Below are positions 24,820-34,455 of a stretch of DNA of 64,000 nt, piece by piece. How positions within the stretch are numbered: the stretch's first letter is position 1; every line of letters starts with the position of its first letter. A model generated the notes under the pieces. It was not told the origin of the DNA, did not search any database, and saw nothing but the letters and a program-made list of their open reading frames with translations. The position numbers and the translations under genes were made by a program. The stretch comes from Gallionella sp. UBA4121 (lineage in GTDB: Bacteria; Pseudomonadota; Gammaproteobacteria; Burkholderiales; Gallionellaceae): positions 6,135-70,134 of the forward strand of contig DFWZ01000035.1 in NCBI GenBank assembly GCA_002381565.1, written 5' to 3'.

Positions 24820-27300
24820 ATGAGTGTTTCAAAAAATCCTTGCCACGATCCACTGGACAGATCTGATCCTCTGGTCTTTCAGCGGATGCTGACCAATCAC
24901 CTGACTTATACAGAAGGTAAGTCGGTCAAGACAGCGACTGCGCGTGACTGGTTTGAGGCGTCGGCGCATGCTGTGCGTGACCAGCTCATTGAGAAGCAGT
25001 TGAAAACGACTGAACAATGTTTAGCGAAAGATCCGAAACGACTCTATTACCTCTCTTTGGAATTTTTGATTGGCCGCACCCTGTCAAATGCGGCGCTCAA
25101 TTTAGGTGTCGAGCCGCCGCTGCGTGAAAGTTTGCGAGCGTTAGGGCAGGACCTGGAATCTGTAGAAGAAACAGAAATCGACGCGGCCCTGGGCAATGGC
25201 GGTTTGGGACGACTGGCTGCGTGTTTCCTCGATTCCATGGCGAGCCTGGATTTGCCGGGCCAAGGTTATGGCATACGCTACGAATATGGGATGTTCAATC
25301 AGCGCATCAAGAACGGCGAGCAGGTTGAACGGCCTGACAACTGGCTGCGTTTCGGTAATCCATGGGAGTTTCAGCGTGCTGAGCGCATATATCCGGTCAG
25401 ATTTTTTGGACATACCGTGCAATATCCGGATGGCGAGGAAAGTATCTCGCATCATTGGGTGGATGGGGAAACTGTGATGGCGATGGCCTTTGACGTGCCT
25501 ATTCCGGGTTACAACACCCCAACCGTAAATAATTTGCGCCTTTGGGCAGCCAAGGCCGCGCGCGAATTCAATCTCGAATCGTTCAATGCGGGCGACTATC
25601 TCAGTGCGGTGCATGACAAGAATATATCGGAAAGTTTGTCCAAAGTGCTTTATCCGAACGACAGCTCTGCCGTGGGCAAGGAGTTGCGTCTGAGGCAGGA
25701 GTATTTCTTCGTTTCCGCATCCATACAGGATATCTTGTTTGATTTTCTGGCTGACCATAGCGACTGGAATCAATTGCCGGAAAAGGTCGCCATTCAGCTC
25801 AATGACACGCACCCGGCTGTCGCGGTGGCCGAGATGATGTATCAATTGATGGATGTGCATCATCTGCAGTGGGACCATGCATGGTCTCTGGTCACGAAAA
25901 TCTTTGCCTACACCAACCACACCCTGATGCCTGAGGCGCTGGAAACATGGGGGGTGGATAAGTTTCAGCGGGTATTGCCGCGGCATCTGGAAATTATTTT
26001 CGAGATCAACCGGCATTTCCTGGCGCTGGTTAACCACCATTTTCCCGGCGATAGCGATTTGCTCCGGCGCGTTTCCATCATCAATGAAAACAACGGGCGC
26101 CGCGTGCGCATGGCGCATCTGGCCGTGATTGGCAGTCATACCGTGAATGGTGTGGCTGCTATTCACAGCGAGTTGTTGAAAACCACACTGTTTTCTGATT
26201 TTAATCGTATTTTTCCGGGCAGGTTCATCAATGTCACCAACGGTATTACGCCGCGTCGCTGGCTGAATCAGTGTAATCCAGGCCTGGCCGAGCTCATTTC
26301 CTCGCGCATCGGCAAGGGCTTTGTGCGTGAACTTGATCAACTCAAGAGTCTGGCATGTCATGCCGAGGATGCCGAGTTCCGCCGCCAGTTCCGTGAGGTT
26401 AAACAGGACAACAAGAGGAGATTGGCCGAATATATCCTGCAGACGGTGGGCATTGAAGTCGATACAAACTCGATGTTTGACGTGCAGATCAAGCGCATCC
26501 ATGAATACAAGCGGCAACTGCTGAACGTGTTGCATGTGATTACGCTGTACAACCGTATACGCGCTGGCAATGCGCATTCGGTGACGCCTCGCACCATCAT
26601 ATTTGCCGGCAAGGCGGCGCCGGGTTACAAATTGGCCAAGTTGATCATACGTCTCATCAATGACGTTGCCAGCATCGTCAACGATGACCCGGCGGTGCAT
26701 GGTTTGCTGAAAGTAGTGTTCCTGCCGAATTACGACGTATCGTCGGCGGAAAAGCTGTTTCCTGCAAGCGACCTGTCCGAACAGATTTCCACGGCCGGTA
26801 CAGAAGCCTCCGGTACGGGCAATATGAAGATGGCGCTTAACGGAGCGCTGACGATAGGAACGCTGGATGGAGCGAACGTTGAAATTCTCGAGGAAGTGGG
26901 CGAGAAGAACATCTTCATATTCGGTCTGACGACGCCACAAGTCGCCGAGTTGCGTATGCAGGGTTACAACGCCTGGGATCATTACTACGGCAACGATGAG
27001 CTGAAACAGGTGCTGGACATGATAGACAATGGTTTCTTCTCGGTGGATGAGCCGGATCGCTACCGTCAGATTTTCGATAACCTGACGCATCACAATGACC
27101 ACTATCTGTTGCTTGCTGATTATGCCAGTTACATTGCCACTCAGGATATGGTCGGTCAGCTGTATCAGGACAAGGAAGAATGGACACGCCGCGCGATTCT
27201 CAACGTCGCGAATATGGGCAAGTTCTCCAGCGATCGCACGATCATGGAATATGCCGAAAATGTGTGGGACGTAAAGAGCGTGAGGTTTGCCAGCAGTTAA
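24820..27300 (+). CDS. glgP: Glycogen/maltodextrin phosphorylase
   Basis: An 826-residue GT35 enzyme releasing glucose-1-phosphate from alpha-1,4-glucans. The pyridoxal-phosphate lysine lies in EASGTGNMKMALNGALTIGT. Other blocks are YYLSLEFLIGRTLSNA, AALGNGGLGRLAACFLDSM, IQLNDTHPA and FDVQIKRIHEYKRQLLN. Length is normal. A possible -10 (TATAAA, about 24793) lies 27 bases before the start. It closes the breakdown half of the glycogen cycle; a strong terminator follows. Confidence 0.96.
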   Translation: MSVSKNPCHDPLDRSDPLVFQRMLTNHLTYTEGKSVKTATARDWFEASAHAVRDQLIEKQLKTTEQCLAKDPKRLYYLSLEFLIGRTLSNAALNLGVEPPLRESLRALGQDLESVEETEIDAALGNGGLGRLAACFLDSMASLDLPGQGYGIRYEYGMFNQRIKNGEQVERPDNWLRFGNPWEFQRAERIYPVRFFGHTVQYPDGEESISHHWVDGETVMAMAFDVPIPGYNTPTVNNLRLWAAKAAREFNLESFNAGDYLSAVHDKNISESLSKVLYPNDSSAVGKELRLRQEYFFVSASIQDILFDFLADHSDWNQLPEKVAIQLNDTHPAVAVAEMMYQLMDVHHLQWDHAWSLVTKIFAYTNHTLMPEALETWGVDKFQRVLPRHLEIIFEINRHFLALVNHHFPGDSDLLRRVSIINENNGRRVRMAHLAVIGSHTVNGVAAIHSELLKTTLFSDFNRIFPGRFINVTNGITPRRWLNQCNPGLAELISSRIGKGFVRELDQLKSLACHAEDAEFRRQFREVKQDNKRRLAEYILQTVGIEVDTNSMFDVQIKRIHEYKRQLLNVLHVITLYNRIRAGNAHSVTPRTIIFAGKAAPGYKLAKLIIRLINDVASIVNDDPAVHGLLKVVFLPNYDVSSAEKLFPASDLSEQISTAGTEASGTGNMKMALNGALTIGTLDGANVEILEEVGEKNIFIFGLTTPQVAELRMQGYNAWDHYYGNDELKQVLDMIDNGFFSVDEPDRYRQIFDNLTHHNDHYLLLADYASYIATQDMVGQLYQDKEEWTRRAILNVANMGKFSSDRTIMEYAENVWDVKSVRFASS

Positions 27301-27314
27301 TTTGTGTTGCAAGT

Positions 27315-27351
27315 CAAAAAATAACCGCCTGCATGCAGGCGGTTATTTTTT
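27315..27351 (+). terminator. Rho-independent terminator of glgP
   Basis: AAATAACCGCCTGCA pairs with TGCAGGCGGTTATTTTTT in a near-perfect, A/T-flanked hairpin just after the glgP stop; it would also work from the other side. Confidence 0.9.
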
Positions 27352-27491
27352 CTGTTAGGTATCCGGACTGCCGGTTGTATTTGAAGGCGTTTGACAACGA
27401 TGTATCATTTCGATGAGTCGTTAACGCATTTATTTGAATTAGGTATGATGCACCTGCTGTAAGTTTTTTACGCGGTTTAGAGAGTAAATTA

Positions 27492-28952
27492 ATGGCTGAA
27501 ATTAAAATATTGTTTGTAACGTCTGAAATTTCCCCGTTAATCAAGACAGGCGGTTTGGCTGATGTCAGCGGGGCGCTGCCGGTCGCTTTGCGAACGATAA
27601 ATGTGGACGTGCGCGTGCTGGTGCCGGGTTACCCTCAGGTAATGGCGCAAATGGGATCTGGCGAGGTAGTGGCAACCTTTTCTGCAATACCGGGTTTTCC
27701 GCCATCGCGGCTATTTTTTTCCACCATGAAAAGTGGCGTGCCGCTGATGGTGCTGGATTGTCCGGTTTTGTACCAGCGTGAGGGCGGTCCCTATTCGGAT
27801 CCCAATGGCCATGACTGGGCAGACAACCCGCTGCGTTTTGGCCTGCTGTGCAAAATTGCTGCCATACTGAGCAGTGATGATTCGCCGCTTTCCTGGCACC
27901 CTGATCTGGTACACGGCAACGACTGGCAAACCGGCCTGACGGGGGTGTACCTGAGTGTCGCAGCCGGAGCTGTGCCGAACATCATAACCATACACAATCT
28001 GGCCTTTCAGGGTAACTTCCGTCCGAAGAAGGTAGCGTTGTTGCACTTGCCGCCGGAGAGTTTCAATATCAACGGTATTGAGCTGTATGGCAACATGTCC
28101 TTCCTGAAGGGCGGACTATATTACGCCTGGCACATCACCACGGTCAGTCCCAACTACGCGCGCGAAATTCAGGGGGATCAGCTGGGATTCGGTCTGCAAG
28201 GCTTGCTGCATGCACGCCGGGACGATATCACCGGCATACTCAATGGCATTGATACCATTGAATGGAATCCTGAAACCGACAAGTATTTGCCGTGTCATTT
28301 TTCGTCCGGCCGCATGTCGGGTAAAGCACAGAATAAACAGGCACTGCAGGTCAGAATGGGGCTGGATGTGGATGCGGATGTGCCGTTGCTGGCTGTTGTC
28401 AGTCGCCTGACGCATCAGAAAGGCCTGGATTTACTGCTGGAAATTGCACCGCGCCTGGTCGAACTGCCGGCCCAACTGGTGATCCTGGGCAGCGGCGAAG
28501 CCTTCATGCAGGAGGCGGCGCGCGATTTGGCGCGGCAGTATCCGGGCAAGATTGCGGTAACGATAGGTTTTGATGAAGGACTGTCGCATCAAATCGAGGC
28601 CGGGGCGGATATGTTCGTCATGCCGTCACGTTTCGAGCCTTGCGGCCTGAACCAGTTTTACAGCCAGCGTTACGGAACACCGCCCATCGTCCATAACACC
28701 GGGGGGCTTGCGGATTCAGTGGTGGATTGCACGCCGCAAACGCTCAGGGACGGCACGGCCAGTGGCTTCGTGTTCAGCGGCATGACGACCGATAATTTGT
28801 TCGCCACCATAGTGCGTGCCGTCGGGCTGTACCGCGATCAACGCAAATGGAAGGTGTTGCGCAAGAACTGCATGAGCAAGGATTTTACATGGGAAACCAG
28901 CGCCCGTGCCTACCGTGAGGTATATTTGAAAGTGCTGGGTCGGGCAGGGTAG
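27492..28952 (+). CDS. glgA: Glycogen synthase (ADP-glucose)
   Basis: A 486-residue GT5 glucosyltransferase elongating glycogen from ADP-glucose. The signature KTGGLADVSGALP binds the nucleotide-sugar phosphates. VHGNDWQTGL, VSRLTHQKGLDLLLEIAPR and MPSRFEPCGLNQFYSQRYG (with the catalytic Glu) follow. The family length is about 480. It stands apart from glgC by 16 kb but in the same storage block. Confidence 0.96.
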   Translation: MAEIKILFVTSEISPLIKTGGLADVSGALPVALRTINVDVRVLVPGYPQVMAQMGSGEVVATFSAIPGFPPSRLFFSTMKSGVPLMVLDCPVLYQREGGPYSDPNGHDWADNPLRFGLLCKIAAILSSDDSPLSWHPDLVHGNDWQTGLTGVYLSVAAGAVPNIITIHNLAFQGNFRPKKVALLHLPPESFNINGIELYGNMSFLKGGLYYAWHITTVSPNYAREIQGDQLGFGLQGLLHARRDDITGILNGIDTIEWNPETDKYLPCHFSSGRMSGKAQNKQALQVRMGLDVDADVPLLAVVSRLTHQKGLDLLLEIAPRLVELPAQLVILGSGEAFMQEAARDLARQYPGKIAVTIGFDEGLSHQIEAGADMFVMPSRFEPCGLNQFYSQRYGTPPIVHNTGGLADSVVDCTPQTLRDGTASGFVFSGMTTDNLFATIVRAVGLYRDQRKWKVLRKNCMSKDFTWETSARAYREVYLKVLGRAG

Positions 28953-29065
28953 CGCGTGCGGCCGCTAACTTTTTATATACGCAATATCTATCAGGAACTA
29001 AACTGCCAGAGTGTCTGACTAAGGAACGTGGCAAATCAGAACAATTCATTCAATCTGGAGACAAC

Positions 29066-29413
29066 ATGAAAAAAACGTTAGCAATCGCTTTGTTATTATC
29101 AGCTAGCGCAAGTGCCTTTGCGGTTGATGGTGGCGCGGTTCTCGGTGGTGTATTTGGCGGAGCAGCAGGGGCCGCAGTGGGCCAGAGCGTGGGTGGCAGT
29201 AACGGTGCTATTCTGGGGGCAGCCATCGGTGGCGGAACGGGTGCGGCGATCGGCAGTTCGCGTGAGGCGCCTGCAGTTCGTGGCGGTGAATATTACCGGG
29301 GTGATCGTGGCGAGCGTGGTGACGGCTATCGTGAAGATCGCGGGCATCGCGGTGAGCGTGGTGACCGGGGCGAGCGTGGCAATCATGGTGATCATGGTGA
29401 TCGGCGCGATTGA
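29066..29413 (+). CDS. Secreted glycine-zipper protein with Arg-Gly-Asp-rich tail
   Basis: A 115-residue protein with a signal peptide (MKKTLAIALLLSASASAFA). Next is a glycine-zipper stretch with GG/GA every third or fourth residue (VLGGVFGGAAGAAVGQSVGG), the kind that packs membrane helices. The last ~45 residues are short repeats of RGDRGERGD and HGDHGD, highly charged. I do not recognise a specific function; glycine-zipper proteins often sit in the outer membrane or periplasm. GGAG precedes the ATG, and a terminator shared with the opposing operon follows. Confidence 0.7.
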   Translation: MKKTLAIALLLSASASAFAVDGGAVLGGVFGGAAGAAVGQSVGGSNGAILGAAIGGGTGAAIGSSREAPAVRGGEYYRGDRGERGDGYREDRGHRGERGDRGERGNHGDHGDRRD

Positions 29414-29434
29414 TTGATGTCGATCTGAAGTCGG

Positions 29435-29463
29435 AAAAAAAGGCACGGTGACGTGCCTTTTTT
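29435..29463. terminator. Bidirectional terminator
   Basis: AAAAAAAGGCAC and GTGCCTTTTTT pair around a GGTGAC loop, placed between the rightward glycine-zipper gene and the leftward ABC operon. Runs on both sides allow it to end both transcripts; the last bases overlap the permease stop region. Confidence 0.88.
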
Positions 29464-30682
29464 ACTGGTAACGCAACGCCTCAATCGGATTGAACCTTGC
29501 CGCTTTTCTGGCAGGATAAAAACCGAAGAAAATACCCACTGTTGCCGCCACGCCAAACGCCACCAATACCGAACTGGCAGAGATGATGACCATCGTGCCG
29601 GTCATCGCCTGCGCCAGCAGGGCGCCGCCTATCCCTAGCAACAGTCCGATGAAACAGCCGACCACCGAGATGATGATGGCCTCCAGCAGGAATTGCAGCA
29701 GGATGTCGCGCTCCCGAGCCCCGATGGCCATGCGGATGCCGATCTCGCGGGTGCGTTCGGTGACCGAGACCAGCATGATGTTCATGATGCCGATGCCGCC
29801 GACCAGCAGCGATACGGATGCAATTGCGCCCAGCAGCAAGGACATCACGCGCGTGCTCTCTGCTGCGGAATCGGCCACCGCAGTCAAGTTGCGCAGTGAA
29901 AAATCATTATCCATCCCCTCGCGTATCCGGTGTCTCTGGCGCAGCAATTCGGTCATGGATTTTTCAACGGCAGGCATGATTTCCTGAGTGGTCGTCTGCA
30001 CCATGATCATGCGCACCGTACCCGGAAACGGGGTGCCGAACACTTTGCGTTGTGCGGTGGTGAGCGGGATGATGATGGTGTCGTCCTGATCGCGTCCGTC
30101 CATGCCCTGGCCTTTGATGCCGAGAAGGCCAAGCACGGTGAATGGACTTTGCCCGATGCGTATGGTTTTGCCGACCGGGTCTTCATCGCCGAACAGGTTC
30201 TGTGCGGCAGTCCGGCCGATCAACGCGACACGCGTGGCCGAGCGCACGTCGGAGGCCGTGAATACCGAGCCACTGGCCAGCGGCCAGGAACGCGCATCCA
30301 GATAAGCGGGTGTGCTGCCGATGACGGCGGTATTCCAGTTGTTCGGACCAACGACGATTTGCGCATTGCCCGGATGGATGGGGGCGACGGTTTGTACGCC
30401 GGGCAGTTCGCTAATCGCGTCCGCATCAGCTACCGTCAGGGTATGCGCTTCACCACTGGCGGAACGTACGCCGCCGGTCGCTGTGTGGCCTGATAGCAGG
30501 ATGAACAGGTTGCTGCCCATCGAGCTGATGGATTGCTGGATGGCGTACTGAGCACCCTGGCCGATGGCCATCATCAGCACTACCGCACCGACGCCGATCA
30601 CCATCCCCAGCATGGTCAGCACGGTGCGCATGCGGTTCGCCCCCATTGCGCGCCAGGCTTCCCCCAGCATTGTCAATGTCAT
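29462..30682 (-). CDS. MacB-type ABC transporter permease
   Basis: A 406-residue inner-membrane protein with the MacB/FtsX layout. TM1 is near residues 20-45 (TVLTMLGMVIGVGAVVLMMA). A periplasmic domain of about 200 residues follows, then three TM helices ending GFYPARKAARFNPIEALRYQ. The stretch TRVMSLLLGAIASVSLLVGG and IGIMNIMLVSVTERTREIGI is the hallmark of this class, which drives a periplasmic adaptor mechanically rather than moving substrate across the inner membrane. Its start overlaps the ATPase gene by 4 bases. It is the last gene of the TolC-adaptor-ATPase-permease operon. Confidence 0.92.
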   Translation of the reverse strand: MTLTMLGEAWRAMGANRMRTVLTMLGMVIGVGAVVLMMAIGQGAQYAIQQSISSMGSNLFILLSGHTATGGVRSASGEAHTLTVADADAISELPGVQTVAPIHPGNAQIVVGPNNWNTAVIGSTPAYLDARSWPLASGSVFTASDVRSATRVALIGRTAAQNLFGDEDPVGKTIRIGQSPFTVLGLLGIKGQGMDGRDQDDTIIIPLTTAQRKVFGTPFPGTVRMIMVQTTTQEIMPAVEKSMTELLRQRHRIREGMDNDFSLRNLTAVADSAAESTRVMSLLLGAIASVSLLVGGIGIMNIMLVSVTERTREIGIRMAIGARERDILLQFLLEAIIISVVGCFIGLLLGIGGALLAQAMTGTMVIISASSVLVAFGVAATVGIFFGFYPARKAARFNPIEALRYQ

Positions 30683-31395
30683 GCTGTCAGCTCCTGTGTT
30701 GGCGCCGTTGATGTTGCCTGGTCACTGACGATGCTGCCGTCATAAAAACGCACCTGGCGTTTGGCGTGACGCGCGATGTCGTCTTCGTGGGTGACCAGCA
30801 CGATGGTGATGCCCTCGCGATTTAACGCCTCGAACAGCATCATGATCTCAAGGCTGGTGTGGCTGTCCAGATTGCCGGTGGGTTCATCCGCCAGCAGCAG
30901 GCGAGGGTTGTTGATCATGGCGCGGGCAATCGCCACGCGTTGCTGCTGGCCACCGGAAATCTGATTGGGCAGCGATTCGGCTTTGTCTGCCAGACCGACC
31001 TTTGCCAGCATCTCGCGGGCGCGCTGGTGGCGAACGGACTGCTCCACGCCGGCATAGATCAGCGGGAGGGCGACGTTGTCCCGCAACGTCATACGCGGCA
31101 GCAGATTGAAACCCTGAAACACGAAACCGATGGTGCGATTGCGCAACAAGGCCAGCTCGTTACGGCTAAGCTCAGCGACGGAGCGCCCATCCAGGCTATA
31201 ACTGCCGACAGTCGGCGCATCCAGACAACCCAGGATATTCATGAAGGTGGACTTCCCTGAGCCTGAAGGCCCCATGATGGCGACAAACTCACCTGCCCGT
31301 ATCGTCAGGTTTACTTCCTTCAATGCGGGAAATAATCCGGCGGAAGTCGCATAGGATTTACTCAAGCCCTCGATCTGAATGACGGGATCGGGCAT
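30679..31395 (-). CDS. MacB-type ABC transporter ATP-binding protein
   Basis: A 238-residue ABC ATPase of the LolD/MacB class. Walker A is IMGPSGSGKSTFMN, the ABC signature LPNQISGGQQQRVAIARA and Walker B RLLLADEPTGNLDSHT. In E. coli MacB the ATPase and permease are fused; here they are separate genes overlapping by 4 bases. It also shares its last coding base with the adaptor gene's stop. It powers the export system with the permease next to it. Confidence 0.94.
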   Translation of the reverse strand: MPDPVIQIEGLSKSYATSAGLFPALKEVNLTIRAGEFVAIMGPSGSGKSTFMNILGCLDAPTVGSYSLDGRSVAELSRNELALLRNRTIGFVFQGFNLLPRMTLRDNVALPLIYAGVEQSVRHQRAREMLAKVGLADKAESLPNQISGGQQQRVAIARAMINNPRLLLADEPTGNLDSHTSLEIMMLFEALNREGITIVLVTHEDDIARHAKRQVRFYDGSIVSDQATSTAPTQELTA

Positions 31396-32621
31396 CAGAA
31401 CATTCTCATGCGTGGCGGACTGACAGTCTGCGGGTTGTTTGTCTCCTGAGCATCGCCGGTCACCAGCTGATCGCCCGGCTTGATTTCACCTGCGATGATT
31501 TCAGTATTTTGGCTGTCGGTGATGCCGAGTTTTACAGAAACAGGTGTGAGTTCGCCATTTTTCAGCAGATACACACGCCCGGCGTAGCTGTCGCGCGGGT
31601 GCCCGGACAATTGTATTTCGTCTCTGGCTTTAACACCGTCAGGCGCGTTATTGCGTGTTGCTGCATTGATGCCCGCGATTTTCTTGTTTGCATAGTTGGC
31701 CGGTTTGTAGCGTAACGCGGCGTTTGGCACGAATAACACGTTATGACGACTAGCCACCGCGATGCTTACATAGGCCGTCATGCCCGGCATCAGTATCTGC
31801 TCCGGGTTGTTCACGTCGATGACGACGTCGTAGGTGACGACGTTTTGCTGGTTGGTCGGATTTAAGCGTACCAGGGTAACTTCACCCTGAAAGCCCCGAT
31901 TCGGGAATGCATCGACGGTGAAGTGTACAGCCTGACCCACACGGATGCTGCCGATATCCGCTTCCGCAAAATTGGCATCGATCTGCATCTTGGACAAATC
32001 CTGCGCGATTTTGAACAGCGTCGGGGTCTGCAAGCTGGCGGCCACGGTCTGGCCAACATCTACCGAGCGATCCACCACCACGCCGGACACCGGCGAACGT
32101 ATCACCGAGTAGGCGTGGTTGGCGCTATCCTTCTCAACTGTAGCGCGTGCCAGGTTCAGCTGTGCTTGCGCTGATTTCATGGCCTGTACTGCGGTGTCCA
32201 GCTCGAGGCGTGAGGCATATTCCTGGTTGAACAAATTGCGGGTGCGCGCCTCGTTGGCGATTGCCAGATCCAGCGAAGCACGGGCATTTTGCACGCTGGC
32301 CAGACTTTGCTTGAGCTGGGCGGCGAGCAGTGCATCGTCGAGTTCCAGCAGAATCTGTCCTTTCTCTACGCGGCTGTTGAAATTCACGTAGAGTTTTTTG
32401 ACGGTACCGGAAACCTGTGTGCCGACATTGACCAGTGTCACCGGATTGATCGTGCCATTGGCGGACACCGTCTGGATGATGTCGCCCTTTTCCACGGTTT
32501 GCAAACGGTATTGCTGCTCTGGTGTCGTTTTGCCGAGTTGCCGGTAAATGATATAGCCTGAGGCGATCAGGCAAATGGCGATCAGCAACAGAGCAAGCGG
32601 TGAGTGCAGTATTTTTTTCAT
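31395..32621 (-). CDS. MacA/HlyD-type periplasmic adaptor protein
   Basis: A 408-residue membrane-fusion protein. The N-terminus is a single anchor helix (LALLLIAICLIASGYII). The biotin-lipoyl half-motifs are GTVKKLYVNFNSRVEKGQIL and VIRSPVSGVVVDRSVDVGQT, separated by a coiled-coil hairpin, and beta-barrel domains follow to the C-terminus. The role is to bridge the ABC permease and the TolC channel. Substrates of such pumps are macrolides, lipopeptides, siderophores or toxins; which one cannot be read here. Confidence 0.92.
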   Translation of the reverse strand: MKKILHSPLALLLIAICLIASGYIIYRQLGKTTPEQQYRLQTVEKGDIIQTVSANGTINPVTLVNVGTQVSGTVKKLYVNFNSRVEKGQILLELDDALLAAQLKQSLASVQNARASLDLAIANEARTRNLFNQEYASRLELDTAVQAMKSAQAQLNLARATVEKDSANHAYSVIRSPVSGVVVDRSVDVGQTVAASLQTPTLFKIAQDLSKMQIDANFAEADIGSIRVGQAVHFTVDAFPNRGFQGEVTLVRLNPTNQQNVVTYDVVIDVNNPEQILMPGMTAYVSIAVASRHNVLFVPNAALRYKPANYANKKIAGINAATRNNAPDGVKARDEIQLSGHPRDSYAGRVYLLKNGELTPVSVKLGITDSQNTEIIAGEIKPGDQLVTGDAQETNNPQTVSPPRMRMF

Positions 32622-32649
32622 TAAGGATTATCCTGTTAGCCAATAAAGC

Positions 32650-32676
32650 CGTTATTCCCGCAAAGGCGGGAATCCG
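32650..32676. repeat. Small palindrome at the tolC-type gene's 3' end
   Basis: TTATTCCCGCAAAGGCGGGAA is a palindrome of the CCCGC/GCGGG type common in this window (also in the MITE at 18381-18490). It supplies the stop codon of the outer-membrane gene. Confidence 0.65.
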
Positions 32677-34127
32677 GTTCTGACGGTGTTAATCACGCCG
32701 TCAGGCAGGGTTTGCAGTAATTCGGCATCGAGGCTGCCCATGGCCTGAGCCAGTGTGGCGCGGCTGATGTTCCAGTTCAAATCGGCCTGGATGCGTTGCT
32801 GGCGTGCGCCCGCCAGAATGTTTTGCGCATTCAGAAGATCCAGCATGATGCCCGCGCCCGCCTTGTAGCGACCCAGTGCGACGCGTTCAGACTGTTCTGC
32901 ACTTTCCAGTAAATCCGCCGTGGTGCGCCTGTTTTGCATGGCTGTGGTGAGATTCTGGTATGCCGTCCAGACGTCAAGGGCGACCTGTAAATCGATACGA
33001 TTCATTTGTGCTTTTTTGATTTCGATTTGCGCTTCGGCAACGCGTATCTGGTATGTCGGCGCGTAACCTGAAAACAGCGGGGCGCTCAGGCTCAATCCCA
33101 GCGACGAACCCTGAGAAGCCATGCCTGTATTGTTGCTTTGATTGCTCGCTGCGGTCATGGTTATGACAGGTTTTGCTGCCGCGCGAGCCGCATCTGCGGT
33201 GGCTTGTGCCGCCAGCACCTGAGCACGAGCTGCGAGCAAATCGGGCCTTTTTAGCCTCGCTTTCTCTACCAGTGCGGCGATGTTCTGCTCCAGGATTTTC
33301 ATCCGTTCACCGTCAGGGGACGTGAGCGAATTTTCCTGGGTTCCCGCCAGCATCACGCGCTGATTGGCATCCAGACCCAGTATGTTGGCCAGATTTCCCT
33401 GGGCAACTTTCATCGCGCCTGAGGCTGTGATGCGATTGAGCGTAGCCTGGGAATAGGCCGTTTGGGCGGTGAGTTTATCGGCAGGGGTCGCACTGCCTGC
33501 CAGATAACGCGCGTTCGCTGCCGCAAAGCTTTCCTGTGAGGCACGTTCAGAGACGGTAGCGGCCTCGAACGCGGCCTGCGTTGCACGACTCTGGTAATAC
33601 GCCTGCACAGCCCCGAGAAAGACGGTTTGTACCATGTTGTCCTGTGTGGCAATCGCCGCTGCCAGCAACTGGCGGGAATTTTCCAGATTTGCTGCGCGTG
33701 CACCGAAGTCATAGAGCAGATAGGACAGGCTCAAACCTATGTTGCGCTGACTTGTACCGGGCGTGTTGCGATTCCCGGTGAGGCTCACGCTGGCGCTGGG
33801 AAAATAGCTTGCCCGGCTGACGCCGATTTGTGCTGCCTGCGCCTGCGAACTGGCCCACATCTCACGTGTCTGCGGATTGTTGCACAATGCGATATTCACC
33901 ACGGCGGACAGGTCGAGCGGATGATCTGCCTTTGTGTTTGCACAGGGATTCGGTTCAGTCATTAACAGCGCAGGTTGGCGCGTCAACGTGTTCCCGGTCG
34001 AAAACGGGCCGGAGGGATCCTCAGCCGCAGCCCACCCGCTACACGACAGCGTGCAGATCAGAATGGCCGTGTTCAGTGGAAAAGAGGGTAGCGCCACTGG
34101 AACAAGATGTTTTAAGTGAGCGTACAT
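32652..34127 (-). CDS. TolC-family outer-membrane channel
   Basis: A 491-residue outer-membrane efflux protein with a signal sequence ending about residue 34 (WAAAED). Two repeats of the OEP family are seen, with LDLSAVVNIALCNNPQTREM, GLSLSYLLYDFGARAANLEN and LDLLNAQNILAGARQQRIQAD. It is the first gene of the export operon, 30 bases before the adaptor. The final residues VRTGFPPLRE and the stop are encoded by a small palindrome, so the natural C-terminus may have been replaced. Confidence 0.92.
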   Translation of the reverse strand: MYAHLKHLVPVALPSFPLNTAILICTLSCSGWAAAEDPSGPFSTGNTLTRQPALLMTEPNPCANTKADHPLDLSAVVNIALCNNPQTREMWASSQAQAAQIGVSRASYFPSASVSLTGNRNTPGTSQRNIGLSLSYLLYDFGARAANLENSRQLLAAAIATQDNMVQTVFLGAVQAYYQSRATQAAFEAATVSERASQESFAAANARYLAGSATPADKLTAQTAYSQATLNRITASGAMKVAQGNLANILGLDANQRVMLAGTQENSLTSPDGERMKILEQNIAALVEKARLKRPDLLAARAQVLAAQATADAARAAAKPVITMTAASNQSNNTGMASQGSSLGLSLSAPLFSGYAPTYQIRVAEAQIEIKKAQMNRIDLQVALDVWTAYQNLTTAMQNRRTTADLLESAEQSERVALGRYKAGAGIMLDLLNAQNILAGARQQRIQADLNWNISRATLAQAMGSLDAELLQTLPDGVINTVRTGFPPLRE

Positions 34128-34455
34128 GGAAGTGCAGCTGAGTTTTGTATGTGCATTGTAACGATTCGTGATGATTCATCAAGGCATCATTGAGGGGTAT
34201 ATGTCGCGCCGGCAGCAGGAGTCAGGAAGTTCGCCATCTGATTTTTAAACCTGGCCAATATGCCTGGCCGGATTGCAGGCCGTGTGTTTTTAGATCAATA
34301 CGCATCAGTCCGATTCGGGGAATTGCGGTATTTTTCTCCTTCTGCTCGCCAAATATTTTTTTTATATTTCCGTTATATTCAGCGTCAACGGGTAAGTGCC
34401 TGTCACTTTGGTCGGCCTTTGGCAGCCAGTTCCAATTTAACTAATTCTGGAGAGT
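34128..34455. other. Divergent promoter region, no gene
   Basis: 328 bases between the leftward TolC-type gene and a rightward unknown gene. Promoters for both should be here. Forward frames of 84-94 codons at 34190-34544 have no recognisable family and are not called. An AT-rich stretch (about 34340-34385) is a plausible promoter region. Confidence 0.4.

Noticed and set aside
25141..27312. Very long minus-strand frame opposite glgP
   Set aside because: It is the antisense of a clear glgP gene; composition follows from glgP codon use.
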